A DNA stretch of 64,000 nt from Bacillota bacterium (lineage in GTDB: Bacteria; Bacillota; Clostridia; Oscillospirales; Oscillospiraceae), in contig JAEXCS010000028.1 of assembly GCA_023402075.1 (NCBI GenBank), positions 1-64,000 of the forward strand, given 5' to 3'. The translations under genes were made by a program, and so were the position numbers. Positions within the stretch are counted from its first letter, which is position 1, and the number at the start of each line of letters is the position of its first letter. Under the pieces are notes generated by a model. The model was given only the letters and a program-made list of their open reading frames with translations, did no database searches and had not been told where the DNA came from. This document shows positions 1 to 9,078 of this stretch, one piece after another.

Positions 1-399
1 ATGGCGGATTTGGTGCGGGCCTGTCAGGTGAAAAGCGACGTGGAGTATATCGCCGTCAGCTCCTATGAAAACGCAACCAGTTCCTCCGGCCGGGTAAAGA
101 TTGTCCATGACATTCAGCAGGACATCACGGACCGGCACGTCGTCGTGGTGGAGGACATTCTGGACTCCGGCAACACGCTGGCGTTTCTCAGCGAGTATTT
201 CAAAACCCGGGGCGCGGCCTCCATCACTATCGTGACGCTGCTGGACAAACCCTCTCGCAGGACCAAGGCAGTCAACGCTGATTACGTCGGCTTTGTGGTG
301 CCGGACGAGTTCGTGGTGGGCTACGGACTGGACTATTGTCAGCAGTATCGCAACGTCCCCTATATCGGCGTGCTGAAGCCGGAGGTTTATTCCCGCTAA
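1..399 (+). CDS. hpt: Hypoxanthine phosphoribosyltransferase, 3' part
   Basis: This is the C-terminal 132 residues of a purine phosphoribosyltransferase; the family is about 180 residues, so the start lies before the window and the first ATG is internal. The PRPP-binding loop is visible as VVVVEDILDSGNTL (about residues 46-59 of the fragment). It is followed by the LLDKPSRR and YVGFVVPDEFVVGYGLDY segments typical of Hpt. The enzyme salvages hypoxanthine and guanine to IMP and GMP in the cytoplasm. An hpt gene directly before ftsH is a common Bacillota arrangement and supports the call. A guanine- or xanthine-specific relative cannot be excluded from the fragment. Confidence 0.9.
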   Translation: MADLVRACQVKSDVEYIAVSSYENATSSSGRVKIVHDIQQDITDRHVVVVEDILDSGNTLAFLSEYFKTRGAASITIVTLLDKPSRRTKAVNADYVGFVVPDEFVVGYGLDYCQQYRNVPYIGVLKPEVYSR

Positions 400-433
400 A
401 CGGGCGCTTGGCCCGCAAAGGAGTGAGGACTCG

Positions 434-2278
434 TTGAAAAATTCAAAAGCTACAAACGCGATGACCTTTGTTTTTCTGGCGGTGGTGATGCTGCTGTGCG
501 CCATGTACCTGTGGCGAAGCAGCTCTGCCACGGAGCCGCTTGAGTATTCCGAGGTGGTGCGCCTGATCCAGCAGGAGAAGGTGGAAAGCCTTGATATCTT
601 CAACAATACGCTGACGCTGCACCTGCGTACGCAGATCAACGGCAGCACTACTGCGGTTCACGAGCTGTATGATTTCGATCTGTTTTACAATGATTTGAAC
701 GACCTGATTCAGGAGCAGGCCGCCAAGGGCATTATCACCTCCTACAACTATCGGGCGGATCACTCCACCAACTGGCTGGCGATTTTGCTGCCCTATGTGG
801 CGGCGGCTTTGCTGCTGGGCGGTATGTGGTATGTTATGTCTCTCCGGTCCGGCGGGGCAGGCGGTCCGGACCGAATGAACCGCTTCAGTGAGGCCCGGAC
901 GCATGCCCTTTCCGAGCGGGACAAGTCCATCACCTTCGCGGATGTGGCGGGGGCCGACGAGGAGAAGGAAGAGCTGCGGGAGATTGTGGAGTTTTTGAAG
1001 GACCCGCAGAAGTACACCGAGCTGGGCGCGCGGATTCCCAAGGGCGTGCTGCTGGTAGGCCCTCCGGGTACGGGAAAAACCCTGCTTGCAAAGGCTGTGG
1101 CGGGAGAGGCCGGGGTGGGCTTTTTGTCTATCTCAGGGTCCGACTTTGTGGAGCTTTACGTGGGCGTGGGCGCGTCCCGTGTGCGTGATCTGTTCAAAGA
1201 GGCTGTGAAGACCACGCCCTGCATCGTATTTATCGACGAGATTGACGCCGTGGGCCGCCAGAGAGGCACCGGTGTGGGCGGCGGACACGACGAGCGGGAG
1301 CAGACTTTGAATCAGCTTCTGGTGGAAATGGACGGCTTTTCCGCCAATGAGGGGGTGGTGGTGCTGGCTGCCACCAACCGGGTGGACGTGCTGGACCCGG
1401 CGCTGCTGCGCCCGGGCCGGTTTGACCGGCAGGTGTTTGTGGGGCTTCCCGACATTCGCGGGCGTGAGGAAATTCTCAAGGTACACACCCGGGGAAAGCC
1501 GCTTTCTGAGGACGTTGACTTGAGCGAGGTGGCCAAGGGAACTCCGGGCTTCACCGGGGCGGACCTTGAAAACCTCACCAACGAGGGGGCGCTGCTGGCG
1601 GCCCGGCGGAACCAGAAGTTTATCACCATGGCGGATTTGAAGGAGGCGGAGATCAAGGTTATCGCCGGACCGGAGAAGAAGAGCCGCGTGATTCCAGAGC
1701 ACGAGCGCCGGCTTACCGCCTTTCACGAGGCGGGCCACGCCATCGTGATGCATGCGCTGCCTAGTCATGACCCGGTGAATCAGATTTCCATTGTGCCCCG
1801 GGGGCAGACGGGCGGCATGACGATTTCCCTGCCGCAGGAGGATCGCTCTTACATGTCCAAGCGGTATCTTGAGGAGCAGATTGTGGCGCTTCTGGGTGGC
1901 CGCGCCGCCGAAAGTCTGGTGCTGGGAGACATCTCCACCGGCGCGGGCAACGACATTCAGCGGGCCACCCGCATTGCCCATAAGATGGTGGCCAGCTACG
2001 GCATGAGCGAAAAGCTTGGTACCGTGTCCTTTGAAACGGGACACGATGAGGTATTTCTGGGTCGGGCAATGGGGCAGGGCCGCAGTTATTCTGAGCAGGT
2101 TGCCGCCCAGATCGACGAGGAGGTGCGCCGCATTGTCACCACCGCCTACGGCCGATGTGAACTGATTTTGCGGGAGCGGCGTTTGCAGCTTGATTCGGTG
2201 GCAAATTTCCTGCTGGCCAACGAGACGATGACCCGTCAGGAATTTTTGACCGTGGTGGAGGCATCCGCCCGGGCATAA
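434..2278 (+). CDS. ftsH: ATP-dependent zinc metalloprotease FtsH
   Basis: Membrane-anchored AAA protease of 614 residues, a normal length. It has an N-terminal membrane segment (about 10-27), a small extracytoplasmic domain, and a second membrane segment (about 113-136). The AAA module follows: Walker A GPPGTGKT at 209-216, Walker B CIVFIDEID near 262-270, and the second region of homology ATNRVDVLDPALLRPGRFDR. The zinc site HEAGH is at 431-435. It degrades membrane and short-lived cytosolic proteins. The start is a TTG with the ribosome site AAAGGAGTGAG just upstream. It lies 34 bases after hpt and is probably co-transcribed with it; a rho-independent terminator follows. Confidence 0.97.
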   Translation: MKNSKATNAMTFVFLAVVMLLCAMYLWRSSSATEPLEYSEVVRLIQQEKVESLDIFNNTLTLHLRTQINGSTTAVHELYDFDLFYNDLNDLIQEQAAKGIITSYNYRADHSTNWLAILLPYVAAALLLGGMWYVMSLRSGGAGGPDRMNRFSEARTHALSERDKSITFADVAGADEEKEELREIVEFLKDPQKYTELGARIPKGVLLVGPPGTGKTLLAKAVAGEAGVGFLSISGSDFVELYVGVGASRVRDLFKEAVKTTPCIVFIDEIDAVGRQRGTGVGGGHDEREQTLNQLLVEMDGFSANEGVVVLAATNRVDVLDPALLRPGRFDRQVFVGLPDIRGREEILKVHTRGKPLSEDVDLSEVAKGTPGFTGADLENLTNEGALLAARRNQKFITMADLKEAEIKVIAGPEKKSRVIPEHERRLTAFHEAGHAIVMHALPSHDPVNQISIVPRGQTGGMTISLPQEDRSYMSKRYLEEQIVALLGGRAAESLVLGDISTGAGNDIQRATRIAHKMVASYGMSEKLGTVSFETGHDEVFLGRAMGQGRSYSEQVAAQIDEEVRRIVTTAYGRCELILRERRLQLDSVANFLLANETMTRQEFLTVVEASARA

Positions 2279-2287
2279 AGACGCAGA

Positions 2288-2320
2288 CCCCCGCTGTCCC
2301 GCTGGGCGGCGGGGGTTTTT
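2288..2320 (+). terminator. Terminator after ftsH
   Basis: Stem CCCCCGC (2288-2294) pairs with GCGGGGG (2309-2315), followed by five T. It ends the hpt-ftsH unit. Confidence 0.85.
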
Positions 2321-2601
2321 GACAGGCGTGCCCACTGACCGCACCATCCCCCAACGCCTTGGAGAGGAACATAGCTTGCCAAAAAAGTAAAAAGCAGGAT
2401 GAAATGCGGATTGAAACGTAAGAGTACGCAATTATTTTTTTCTTGCTTCGGCAAAATCACGAAAATAATTGTCCATGCATCGCGCACAGTAATTAGGAAT
2501 TTTTTTTACAATAGCTACATATGTCTTTTATGTGGAGACAAAATTTAAAAATTTTTTGGAAATTTATGGGTCGCAAAACGAATTTAAAGCCTTGCTCTGT
2601 A

Positions 2602-2607
2602 TATAAT
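2602..2607 (+). promoter_or_regulatory. Probable -10 box of the first liv operon
   Basis: TATAAT at 2602-2607 lies in an AT-rich stretch 96 bases before livK. No convincing -35 hexamer is seen 16-18 bases upstream, so an activator may be needed. The interval 2321-2601 otherwise shows only AT-rich sequence and no gene. Confidence 0.45.
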
Positions 2608-2702
2608 TCTACTTGAAAAACCGGGAGAAATTCCGTAAAATGCTTTCTATGCAAAGAGAATTGAAAAACGGTTCTCTTTTATTGACGACAGGAGGAAAGA
2701 AC

Positions 2703-3920
2703 ATGAAAAAGTTTCTTGCGCTTGCCATGGCTCTTGCCATGACCTTCTCTCTCGCTGCCTGTGGCGGGGATACCGGCGGCGGTGCATCCGGCGGCAGCGG
2801 CAGCGCGTCCGGCGGCAGCAATCCCGTGCTGAAGGTGGGCGTGTTTGAGCCTGCGTCCGGCGACAACGGCGCGGGCGGCAAGCAGGAGGTGCTGGGCATT
2901 CAGTATGCCAATCAGGTGGCTCCTACAGTGGAGATCGGCGGCCAGACCTACGATGTGAAGCTGGAGATCGTGGATAACCAGTCCACCACTGACAAGGCCA
3001 TCACCGCAGCACAGACGCTGGTAAATGCAGGCGTGTCCGTGGTGCTGGGCTCCTATGGCTCCGGCGTGTCCATTGCCGCAGCACCTACCTTTGAGCAGGC
3101 AAAGATTCCCGCCATCGGCGTGTCCTGCACCAATCCCGCCGTGACGGAGCTGAACCCCTACTATTTCCGGGTCTGCTTCCTGGACCCCTTCCAGGGCAGC
3201 GTGATGGCCAACTTTGTGTCCGAGGAGTTCGGTGCGAAAAAGGCATATGTGCTGACCATGCTGGGCGAGGACTACGGCTCCGGCCTCGGCACCTATTTCA
3301 AGCAGGCATTTGAGAGCCTGGGTGGCGAGGTGAAGGCCGAGAGCTTCCCCGAGGGAACCTCTGACTTCTCTGCTTACATCCAGAACGCCGTGACCTATGG
3401 TGCGGACGTGATTTTCGCCCCCTCCTCCACCACCTATGCCGCTCTGATCGTGGGTCAGGCTGCCAAGGCCGGCGTCACCATTCCCATCACCGCCGGCGAT
3501 ACGTGGGAGAACTCCGCAATTCTTGCTGCCCAGAAGGGAACCGACCAGCAGGTTTACTGCTCCACCTTCTTCGACGAGAACGACGATGCCGGTCCTGCCG
3601 CCGCGTTTGTCAAGGGCTTTAAGGAGTTTTTGAACGCCGACGCACAGAACCTGACCAATAACGGCGGCAACGACATTGTGGCGGCTGTTTCCGCGCTGGG
3701 CTATGACGCGTATATGACCGCCATCGAGGCCATTAATCTGGCCCAGTCCACCGAGGGCGAGGCCATTCAGGCCGCCCTGTTCAACGTGGATATCGATGCC
3801 GTCACCGGCCGCATCACCATCAATCCCGAAACCGGCGACGCCAACAAGACCGAGGCTTACATCAAGCAGGCCACCGATGGCGCGTTTACCTTCGTGAAGC
3901 GTCAGTCCGTGGAGGGCTGA
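2703..3920 (+). CDS. livK: Branched-chain amino acid ABC transporter substrate-binding lipoprotein
   Basis: Extracytoplasmic binding protein (Peripla_BP_6/LivJ-LivK family), 405 residues. The start ATG at 2703 has the ribosome site GGAGGAAAG. A longer frame opening at 2613 would bury the signal peptide. The signal peptide ends in a lipobox, SLAAC, with the lipidated cysteine at residue 20, followed by a Gly/Ser linker. The mature part has the two-lobe pattern KVGVFEP...GGKQEVLG, VVLGSYGSG and AAPTFEQAKIPAIGVSC. It is the first gene of livKHMGF and captures a hydrophobic amino acid or another small ligand; specificity cannot be read. Strong stem-loops separate it from livH. Confidence 0.9.
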   Translation: MKKFLALAMALAMTFSLAACGGDTGGGASGGSGSASGGSNPVLKVGVFEPASGDNGAGGKQEVLGIQYANQVAPTVEIGGQTYDVKLEIVDNQSTTDKAITAAQTLVNAGVSVVLGSYGSGVSIAAAPTFEQAKIPAIGVSCTNPAVTELNPYYFRVCFLDPFQGSVMANFVSEEFGAKKAYVLTMLGEDYGSGLGTYFKQAFESLGGEVKAESFPEGTSDFSAYIQNAVTYGADVIFAPSSTTYAALIVGQAAKAGVTIPITAGDTWENSAILAAQKGTDQQVYCSTFFDENDDAGPAAAFVKGFKEFLNADAQNLTNNGGNDIVAAVSALGYDAYMTAIEAINLAQSTEGEAIQAALFNVDIDAVTGRITINPETGDANKTEAYIKQATDGAFTFVKRQSVEG

Positions 3921-3954
3921 TTCGAAGGTCTGCCCCAAAACCGTACGGCCCACG

Positions 3955-3987
3955 GCGCGGGCGGGGAGCCACCCCGCCCGCGCTTTT
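3955..3987 (+). terminator. Intra-operon stem-loop/partial terminator between livK and livH
   Basis: A perfect 12-bp stem, GCGCGGGCGGGG (3955-3966) with CCCCGCCCGCGC (3972-3983), is followed by only four T. It probably lowers expression of the permease genes or protects the 3' end of livK mRNA. Confidence 0.7.
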
Positions 3988-4009
3988 CAGGGTATAAGAA
4001 TTCTGGCTT

Positions 4010-4122
4010 GCATCGAGCCGAAAGCCGAAGGGTTCGATGCAGAACAGAAGCAGGCCCAAACCTGCGGGCAAGGCCCGCATCACAAAAAACGGTTTAACGG
4101 GAACCCCGCGCCCTTGCGCGGG
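4010..4122 (+). repeat. Three further inverted repeats before livH
   Basis: Stem-loops at 4010-4019/4031-4040 (GCATCGAGCC with GGTTCGATGC, one G-U pair), 4063-4069/4073-4079 (TGCGGGC/GCCCGCA) and 4105-4111/4116-4122 (CCCGCGC/GCGCGGG). Together with the stem at 3955 they make a highly structured 227-base leader between livK and livH. Confidence 0.6.
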
Positions 4123-4147
4123 ACACAATGAAAACGGAGGGAATCCC

Positions 4148-5026
4148 ATGCTAGAACAAATCCTGCCCTATCTGCTGGCAGGCATCTCCGTGGGCGGGCA
4201 GTATGCCCTGATTGCCATTGGATACACAATGGTGTACGGCATTTTACGCCTGATTAACTTTGCCCACGGCGATATTTTTACGGTGGCCGGCTTTGTAATG
4301 GTCTATTCCGCCGCCACCATGCCTTTGTCCATTTCCATCCCGCTGACCATCGTGCTGACGGTGGCCTTGGCCGTGCTGGTGGAAAAGGTGGCCTATCGCC
4401 CCTTGCGCACCGCGCCCCGGATGTCCGTGATGATTTCGGCCATCGGCATGAGCTATCTGCTGCAAAACTCCATGTGGTACCTCACCGGAGGTCTTCCCAA
4501 GCAGTATCCGGTGCTGCCCTGGATCAGCGACAGTGTGAACGTTGCGGGCAGCTCCACCAGTCGGGTCACCGTCGTCACGCCGTTTCTGGTGGTGGTGCTG
4601 GTGGCGGGTCTGGTTCTGCTCATCAAACGCACCAAAATCGGCATGGCCATGCGGGCCGCTTCCCGGGATTTTGAAACGGCGCAGCTCATGGGCATCAAGA
4701 TTAACAACGTCATCAGCTTCACCTTTGTGGTGGGGTCTTTTCTGGCGGCTGTTGGCTCTATGCTGTACTTTTCCAATTACGCCACCGTCACGCCCACCAT
4801 CGGCGCAATGCCGGGGCTGAAGGCGTTTGTGGCCGCCGTGTTCGGCGGCATCGGGTCCATTCCCGGCGCGGTGATTGGCGGCTTTATCATCGGCATCTGC
4901 GAAAGCCTCATCAAGGGCGCGGGTCTGACCACGTTTTCCGACGCGTTCACCTTTGCCCTGCTGATTGTGATTCTCGCGGTGAAGCCTACCGGCCTCTTCG
5001 GAGAGAATTTGACGGAGAAGGTGTGA
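4148..5026 (+). CDS. livH: Branched-chain amino acid ABC transporter permease LivH
   Basis: Inner-membrane permease of the LivH family, 292 residues and mostly hydrophobic. The usual signature is near the N-terminus (GGQYALIAIGYTMVYGILRL, then INFAHGD), and FVAAVFGGIGSIPGAVIGG lies in the C-terminal half. The ATG at 4148 has a GGAGGGAATCCC ribosome site; the 37 codons before it in the open frame are not conserved and overlap the stem-loops. It pairs with LivM to form the membrane channel. LivM follows four bases later. Confidence 0.93.
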   Translation: MLEQILPYLLAGISVGGQYALIAIGYTMVYGILRLINFAHGDIFTVAGFVMVYSAATMPLSISIPLTIVLTVALAVLVEKVAYRPLRTAPRMSVMISAIGMSYLLQNSMWYLTGGLPKQYPVLPWISDSVNVAGSSTSRVTVVTPFLVVVLVAGLVLLIKRTKIGMAMRAASRDFETAQLMGIKINNVISFTFVVGSFLAAVGSMLYFSNYATVTPTIGAMPGLKAFVAAVFGGIGSIPGAVIGGFIIGICESLIKGAGLTTFSDAFTFALLIVILAVKPTGLFGENLTEKV

Positions 5027-5030
5027 CGGA

Positions 5031-6386
5031 ATGATTAGAAAAAAAGACCATAAGAAGACATGGGTTGCCCTGCTGGTTGCCGCAGCCCTGCTGGTGCTGG
5101 TGGTGGTGCTTGACAATCTGCCGTCCAAGGTGGTTCCGTCCATGCTGCTGACAGTGCTGCAAAAGGGCGCGATTTATGCGTTGGTGGCTGTTTCCATGAA
5201 TCTTCTAAACGGCTTTACGGGTCTCTTTTCCCTTGGACAGGCGGGGTTTATGCTGCTTGGGGCTTATGCCTACGCCATCCTCACCGTCCCTGTGGCGCGT
5301 CAGCCCAGTGTTTATCAGCGCTATCCGGGCGGGGGCCTTGGCTTCTCCGTGACGGAAAGTCTGGGCAGCTCCATGGGCCAGTTCGGCGTGTTTTTGGGCG
5401 TGGTGCTGTGCCTGCTTTTTGCGGGGTGCGTGGCGGCGCTGTTCGCGTGGTTTATCGGGTTGCCTGTTTTGAAGCTGAAAAGCGACTATCTGGCGATCGC
5501 CACGCTGGGCTTTGCGGAAATTATCCGTTCTGTGGTGCAGTATGAGGGGCTGGGCCCTGTTACCAACGGCTCCAACCTGCTGTATGGGTTCACCGGCTTC
5601 TCCGACTTCCATATGGGGGAGCTGAAGCTTACCACGATGATGCCCTTTCTGTTTGCGGGCGTGTGTATCCTGATTGTGGTGCTGCTGATTAACTCTACCT
5701 ACGGGCGGGCCTTCAAGGCCATCCGGGACGACGAGGTGGCCGCCGAGGCTATGGGCATTAATTTGGCCAGCCACAAGCGGATGAGCTTTGTCATCAGCTC
5801 CTTTTTCGCCGGAATTTCCGGCGCTTTGCTGGCAATGTTTCAAGCCAGCGTGCAGGCCACGGCCTTCAAGGCGGCTATGACCTACGAAATTCTGCTGATT
5901 GTGGTCATCGGCGGAATCGGGTCCGTCACAGGGTCCGTGCTGGGCTCGTTCCTGTTCGTGGGCTGCTCAGAGTGGTGGCTGCGGTTTCTGGACAATGAGA
6001 CAGTGTTAAGAAATTTCAGTGCCAAGGTGCAGTTTTGCGCTTTGCTGGCGGCTGCGATTGTCGCCGTTGCAGGCTTTGGCCTGCTGCGGATGAAGCGCAG
6101 CGGCAGAAAGATTATCTCCCGCACAGGAAAACGGGTTGCGGTGGAGTGGGGTCCGGTGCTTGCTCTGGCGCTGGCAGCGTTGGCTCTGGGGTGGGATGTG
6201 TGGTTCCTGCTTAGCTCCAATTTGAAGCTGCCCCTGCTGCGTTCCGGCTTCCGCATGGTGGTGTTCTCCGTGGTCATCATGATTGTAGTGCTGTTCTTCC
6301 GGAAGGGCATCATGGGCGATCGGGAGCTGTGGGACCTGAAAAAGAAGAGACGCTCCGCGAAAGCAAAGGCAGGTGCGGGTAAATGA
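5031..6386 (+). CDS. livM: Branched-chain amino acid ABC transporter permease LivM, enlarged
   Basis: LivM-family permease, 451 residues against 352 for the second copy in this window. Core motifs are present: SMNLLNGFTGLFSLGQAGFM near the N-terminus, LKSDYLAIATLGFAEIIR in the middle, and GGIGSVTGSVLGSFL. Between about residues 330 and 403 there is extra sequence with two added hydrophobic stretches (near 343-360 and 376-396) before the usual last helix, VVFSVVIMIVVLFFRKGIMG. The C-terminus is a basic Lys/Ala tail. It forms the channel with LivH. Its ATGA stop overlaps the start of livG. Confidence 0.9.
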   Translation: MIRKKDHKKTWVALLVAAALLVLVVVLDNLPSKVVPSMLLTVLQKGAIYALVAVSMNLLNGFTGLFSLGQAGFMLLGAYAYAILTVPVARQPSVYQRYPGGGLGFSVTESLGSSMGQFGVFLGVVLCLLFAGCVAALFAWFIGLPVLKLKSDYLAIATLGFAEIIRSVVQYEGLGPVTNGSNLLYGFTGFSDFHMGELKLTTMMPFLFAGVCILIVVLLINSTYGRAFKAIRDDEVAAEAMGINLASHKRMSFVISSFFAGISGALLAMFQASVQATAFKAAMTYEILLIVVIGGIGSVTGSVLGSFLFVGCSEWWLRFLDNETVLRNFSAKVQFCALLAAAIVAVAGFGLLRMKRSGRKIISRTGKRVAVEWGPVLALALAALALGWDVWFLLSSNLKLPLLRSGFRMVVFSVVIMIVVLFFRKGIMGDRELWDLKKKRRSAKAKAGAGK

Positions 6387-7321
6387 GAGAGAATGTATTA
6401 CGCGTGGAAAACGCAACCATGCAGTTCGGCGGCGTGGTGGCTGTGGACAATTTGAATCTGGAGATCAACAAGGGAGAGATTGTCTCCCTCATCGGGCCTA
6501 ACGGCGCGGGAAAGACCACCGCGTTCAACGTCATCACCGGGGTATACGCTCCCAGCAACGGACGGGTGGAATTCTGCGGGGAAACCATCGTGCGCAACCA
6601 TCCTCAGGGGAAGATGAAAAAACTCTACAAAGGGCAGAATCCGGAGCTGTATACCGCTGCGTTCCACCCTTCGGGTACGGGAGCAACACCGGAGGAGTGG
6701 GCCGCCATAGAAGCGTATGAGCGGGAGCGGGACCCGGCGGCTTTTACCGACAAGGTTCTGGCGCCAACCCCCGACCGCATCACCAAGCTGGGCATGGCCC
6801 GAACCTTTCAGAACATCCGGCTGTGGAAATCTCAGACCGTGTTTGACAACATCCTGATTGCAAAGCACCTGCGCCGCACGTCCAACCTGCTTTCCGCCAC
6901 CTTCCGCCTGAACCGGCGGGAGGAGGAGGCACAGCGGGCAGACGTAGAGCGACTGTTGGACATTGTGGGCCTTGGGGGGCTGCGGGACGAGCTGGCAACC
7001 TCCCTGCCCTACGGCAAACAGCGCCGCCTTGAAATTGCACGGGCGCTGGCAACAGAGCCAAAGCTGCTGCTGCTGGATGAACCGGCAGCGGGCATGAATC
7101 CCCAGGAAACCAACGATTTGACGGAGTTTATCGGCCGTATCCGCTCTGAGCTGGGGCTGACGGTGTTCCTCATCGAGCACCATATGGATTTGGTCATGGA
7201 TATTTCCGACCGCATTTACGTGCTGGACTTCGGCGGACTGATTGCCAAGGGCACCCCAGCAGACATTCAGAACGATCAGCGCGTGATCGACGCGTATCTG
7301 GGGGTGGCGGAAGATGCTTAA
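6383..7321 (+). CDS. livG: Branched-chain amino acid ABC transporter ATPase LivG with insertion
   Basis: Cytoplasmic ATPase, 312 residues where about 255-280 is usual. Walker A GPNGAGKTT is at 38-46. ARTFQNIRLW, SLPYGKQRRLEIARAL (LivG signature motif), Walker B LLLLDEPAAGMN and the H-loop LIEHHMDLVM follow. About 50 extra residues (70-125, rich in charged residues, with PEEWAAIEAYERERDP) sit between the strand after Walker A and the ITKLGMARTF helix. The frame is intact, so this is an insertion and not a frameshift. It works with LivF to power uptake and overlaps livM by four bases and livF by eight. Confidence 0.92.
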   Translation: MRENVLRVENATMQFGGVVAVDNLNLEINKGEIVSLIGPNGAGKTTAFNVITGVYAPSNGRVEFCGETIVRNHPQGKMKKLYKGQNPELYTAAFHPSGTGATPEEWAAIEAYERERDPAAFTDKVLAPTPDRITKLGMARTFQNIRLWKSQTVFDNILIAKHLRRTSNLLSATFRLNRREEEAQRADVERLLDIVGLGGLRDELATSLPYGKQRRLEIARALATEPKLLLLDEPAAGMNPQETNDLTEFIGRIRSELGLTVFLIEHHMDLVMDISDRIYVLDFGGLIAKGTPADIQNDQRVIDAYLGVAEDA

Positions 7322-8027
7322 AATTGACAATCTGAAGGTATCCTACGGCGGAATTCAGGCGCTGCGGGGCATTTCTATGGAAGTGCCGGACGGAAAAATC
7401 GTTACCCTGATTGGGGCCAACGGCGCGGGAAAGTCCACCACGCTGCGGACCATCACCGGCCTTGTAAAGGCCGACTCCGGTTCCATCCAGTGGAACGGAA
7501 GCGAACTGACGGGTCAGAGCATTGACCAGATTATCAGCAGCGGTATTGCCCTCTCTCCAGAGGGACGGCGGGTTTTTGCGGATCTCACCGTGCTGGAAAA
7601 CCTGAAAATCGGAGCGTATCTGCGCAGAGACAAGGCAGAGATTGAAAAGGATCTGAGCTGGGTCTACAAGCTGTTCCCCCGGTTGGAGGAGCGGTCCTGG
7701 CAGTTGGCGGGCACCCTTTCCGGCGGCGAGCAGCAGATGCTGGCTGTGGGACGGGCGCTGATGAGCCGTCCCAAGCTGATGATGATGGACGAACCCTCTT
7801 TGGGGCTTGCACCGCTGGTGGTACAGGATATTTTCAAAATCATTCAGGAGATTAACCGTCAGGGCGTTACGATTTTGCTGATCGAGCAGAACGCCAATAT
7901 GGCCCTGAAAATTGCGCATCAGGCCTACGTGCTGGAAACCGGCAACATTACCCTTTCCGGCACCGGCGCGGAGCTGCTGGTGAACGAAAAGGTGAAGGAA
8001 GCTTATCTGGGCAAGCGGAAAGACTGA
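7314..8027 (+). CDS. livF: Branched-chain amino acid ABC transporter ATPase LivF
   Basis: Second ATPase subunit, 237 residues, standard length. Walker A is GANGAGKST near residue 36; then PEGRRVFADLTVLENL, signature LSGGEQQMLAVGRAL, Walker B LMMMDEPSLGLAP and the H-loop LIEQN. The protein ends EAYLGKRKD, typical of LivF. It overlaps livG by eight bases and closes the operon; a strong terminator follows. Confidence 0.95.
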   Translation: MLKIDNLKVSYGGIQALRGISMEVPDGKIVTLIGANGAGKSTTLRTITGLVKADSGSIQWNGSELTGQSIDQIISSGIALSPEGRRVFADLTVLENLKIGAYLRRDKAEIEKDLSWVYKLFPRLEERSWQLAGTLSGGEQQMLAVGRALMSRPKLMMMDEPSLGLAPLVVQDIFKIIQEINRQGVTILLIEQNANMALKIAHQAYVLETGNITLSGTGAELLVNEKVKEAYLGKRKD

Positions 8028-8095
8028 GCAAACAGAGAAGTACCCAGAGATAGCGGTTGGCGAGGAACGATTTGTCAACGCAAGCTAAACGAGAA

Positions 8096-8141
8096 AAGCA
8101 AGGGCGGGAACCACATGGGTTCCCGCCCTTGCTTTGTTTTT
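8096..8141 (+). terminator. Terminator of the first liv operon
   Basis: A perfect 17-bp stem (8096-8112 with 8118-8134, core GGGCGGGAACC/GGTTCCCGCCC), followed by TG and five T. The stretch 8142-8242 has no gene. Confidence 0.92.
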
Positions 8142-8242
8142 GCGTCAGTGCCTGCGTTTTTCTGCGTTGCTTTGCTCATCGGGCAGATGCCCAGCGCGGC
8201 GCGCTGAAAGAGGGAGCGCAGCGCAGAGTCGCGAAAATCTGC

Positions 8243-9001
8243 TTATTCCGGAGCATCACTTAAGGCGTCTTCTTCCTTGAAGGTCATATACCAATACTGG
8301 TAGCTCCACTCTACGCGCTCGTATAGCTCGTCCAGCCGGTTGCCGGAAAGCTTCTCCATAATATTCCTGTGGCTTTGTGAAAAATAGGCCACCGCATCGT
8401 GCTGTAAAATCGTTTCGATGGTTTTATACAAAAAGTCCTCAGTAATTTTTACAATGCTGTCATACAGCGTGATGACGGCCACATTGCCGGTGGCGGCTGC
8501 CAACTCCTGATGAAATGCAATGTCCTTTTTGGCAATGGTGGCAATGTCGTTTTGCCCCAAAGCCAGATATTCCTCCAAATCGTCCTGAATCGCGCCAAGG
8601 CGATCCCATGTCTCCTGCGGAAGCTTTGTATAAAAAAGCTGCTGTAATATTCCGTTATCAAGAAGCTTTCGAAGATCCACAAGCTCATGGTGGGCGCTTT
8701 CCTTTTGCAGGATAATTCCATACAGCATGGGGTTCAAAATTTTGGGGGTAAATCCGTCGCAGACATACGTGCCGTCTGCCCTGCGAACCTCCAGAATGCC
8801 GTAGGCCACCAAGGTTCTGACGGCCTCCCGCACGGTGTTGCGGCCCACGCCAAAGGACTTCCCCAAGTCCGATTCTGTCGGGATTTTCATTCCGGGCTTT
8901 AATTCCCCGCTCATAATGGCGCTGGTTAAGCGTGAAACCACCCGGTCTACTACGGATTTTGCCTGGATAGGGGCAAGATACTCACCGGTAACTTCTCTCA
9001 T
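8243..9001 (-). CDS. FadR-family GntR transcriptional regulator
   Basis: Regulator of 252 residues. An N-terminal winged helix (about 12-78: VVSRLTSAIMSGELKPGMKI, then PTESDLGKSFGVGRNTVREA) is followed by a helical FCD-type ligand domain (about 95-230). The ATG at 9001 is preferred because GAGGAAAAG lies at good spacing; the frame continues upstream to a TTG at 9022 without a ribosome site. It lies 77 bases after the dehydrogenase gene, at the end of the transketolase/TRAP operon. FadR-type regulators usually sense the carboxylate handled by the neighbouring genes. It is the best candidate to bind the palindrome at 16402. Confidence 0.85.
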   Translation of the reverse strand: MREVTGEYLAPIQAKSVVDRVVSRLTSAIMSGELKPGMKIPTESDLGKSFGVGRNTVREAVRTLVAYGILEVRRADGTYVCDGFTPKILNPMLYGIILQKESAHHELVDLRKLLDNGILQQLFYTKLPQETWDRLGAIQDDLEEYLALGQNDIATIAKKDIAFHQELAAATGNVAVITLYDSIVKITEDFLYKTIETILQHDAVAYFSQSHRNIMEKLSGNRLDELYERVEWSYQYWYMTFKEEDALSDAPE

Positions 9002-9078
9002 CAGACTTTTCCTCAATTTCAAGGTTTGTTCCGTTGCGCAAACGATCTACTCAAGAACCAGTGGCGAAATGCCAAACA

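Noticed and set aside
2679..3953. A 424-codon antisense frame over livK.
   Set aside because: His/Gly/Leu-rich composition typical of a shadow frame; livK has a clear signal peptide and family motifs.
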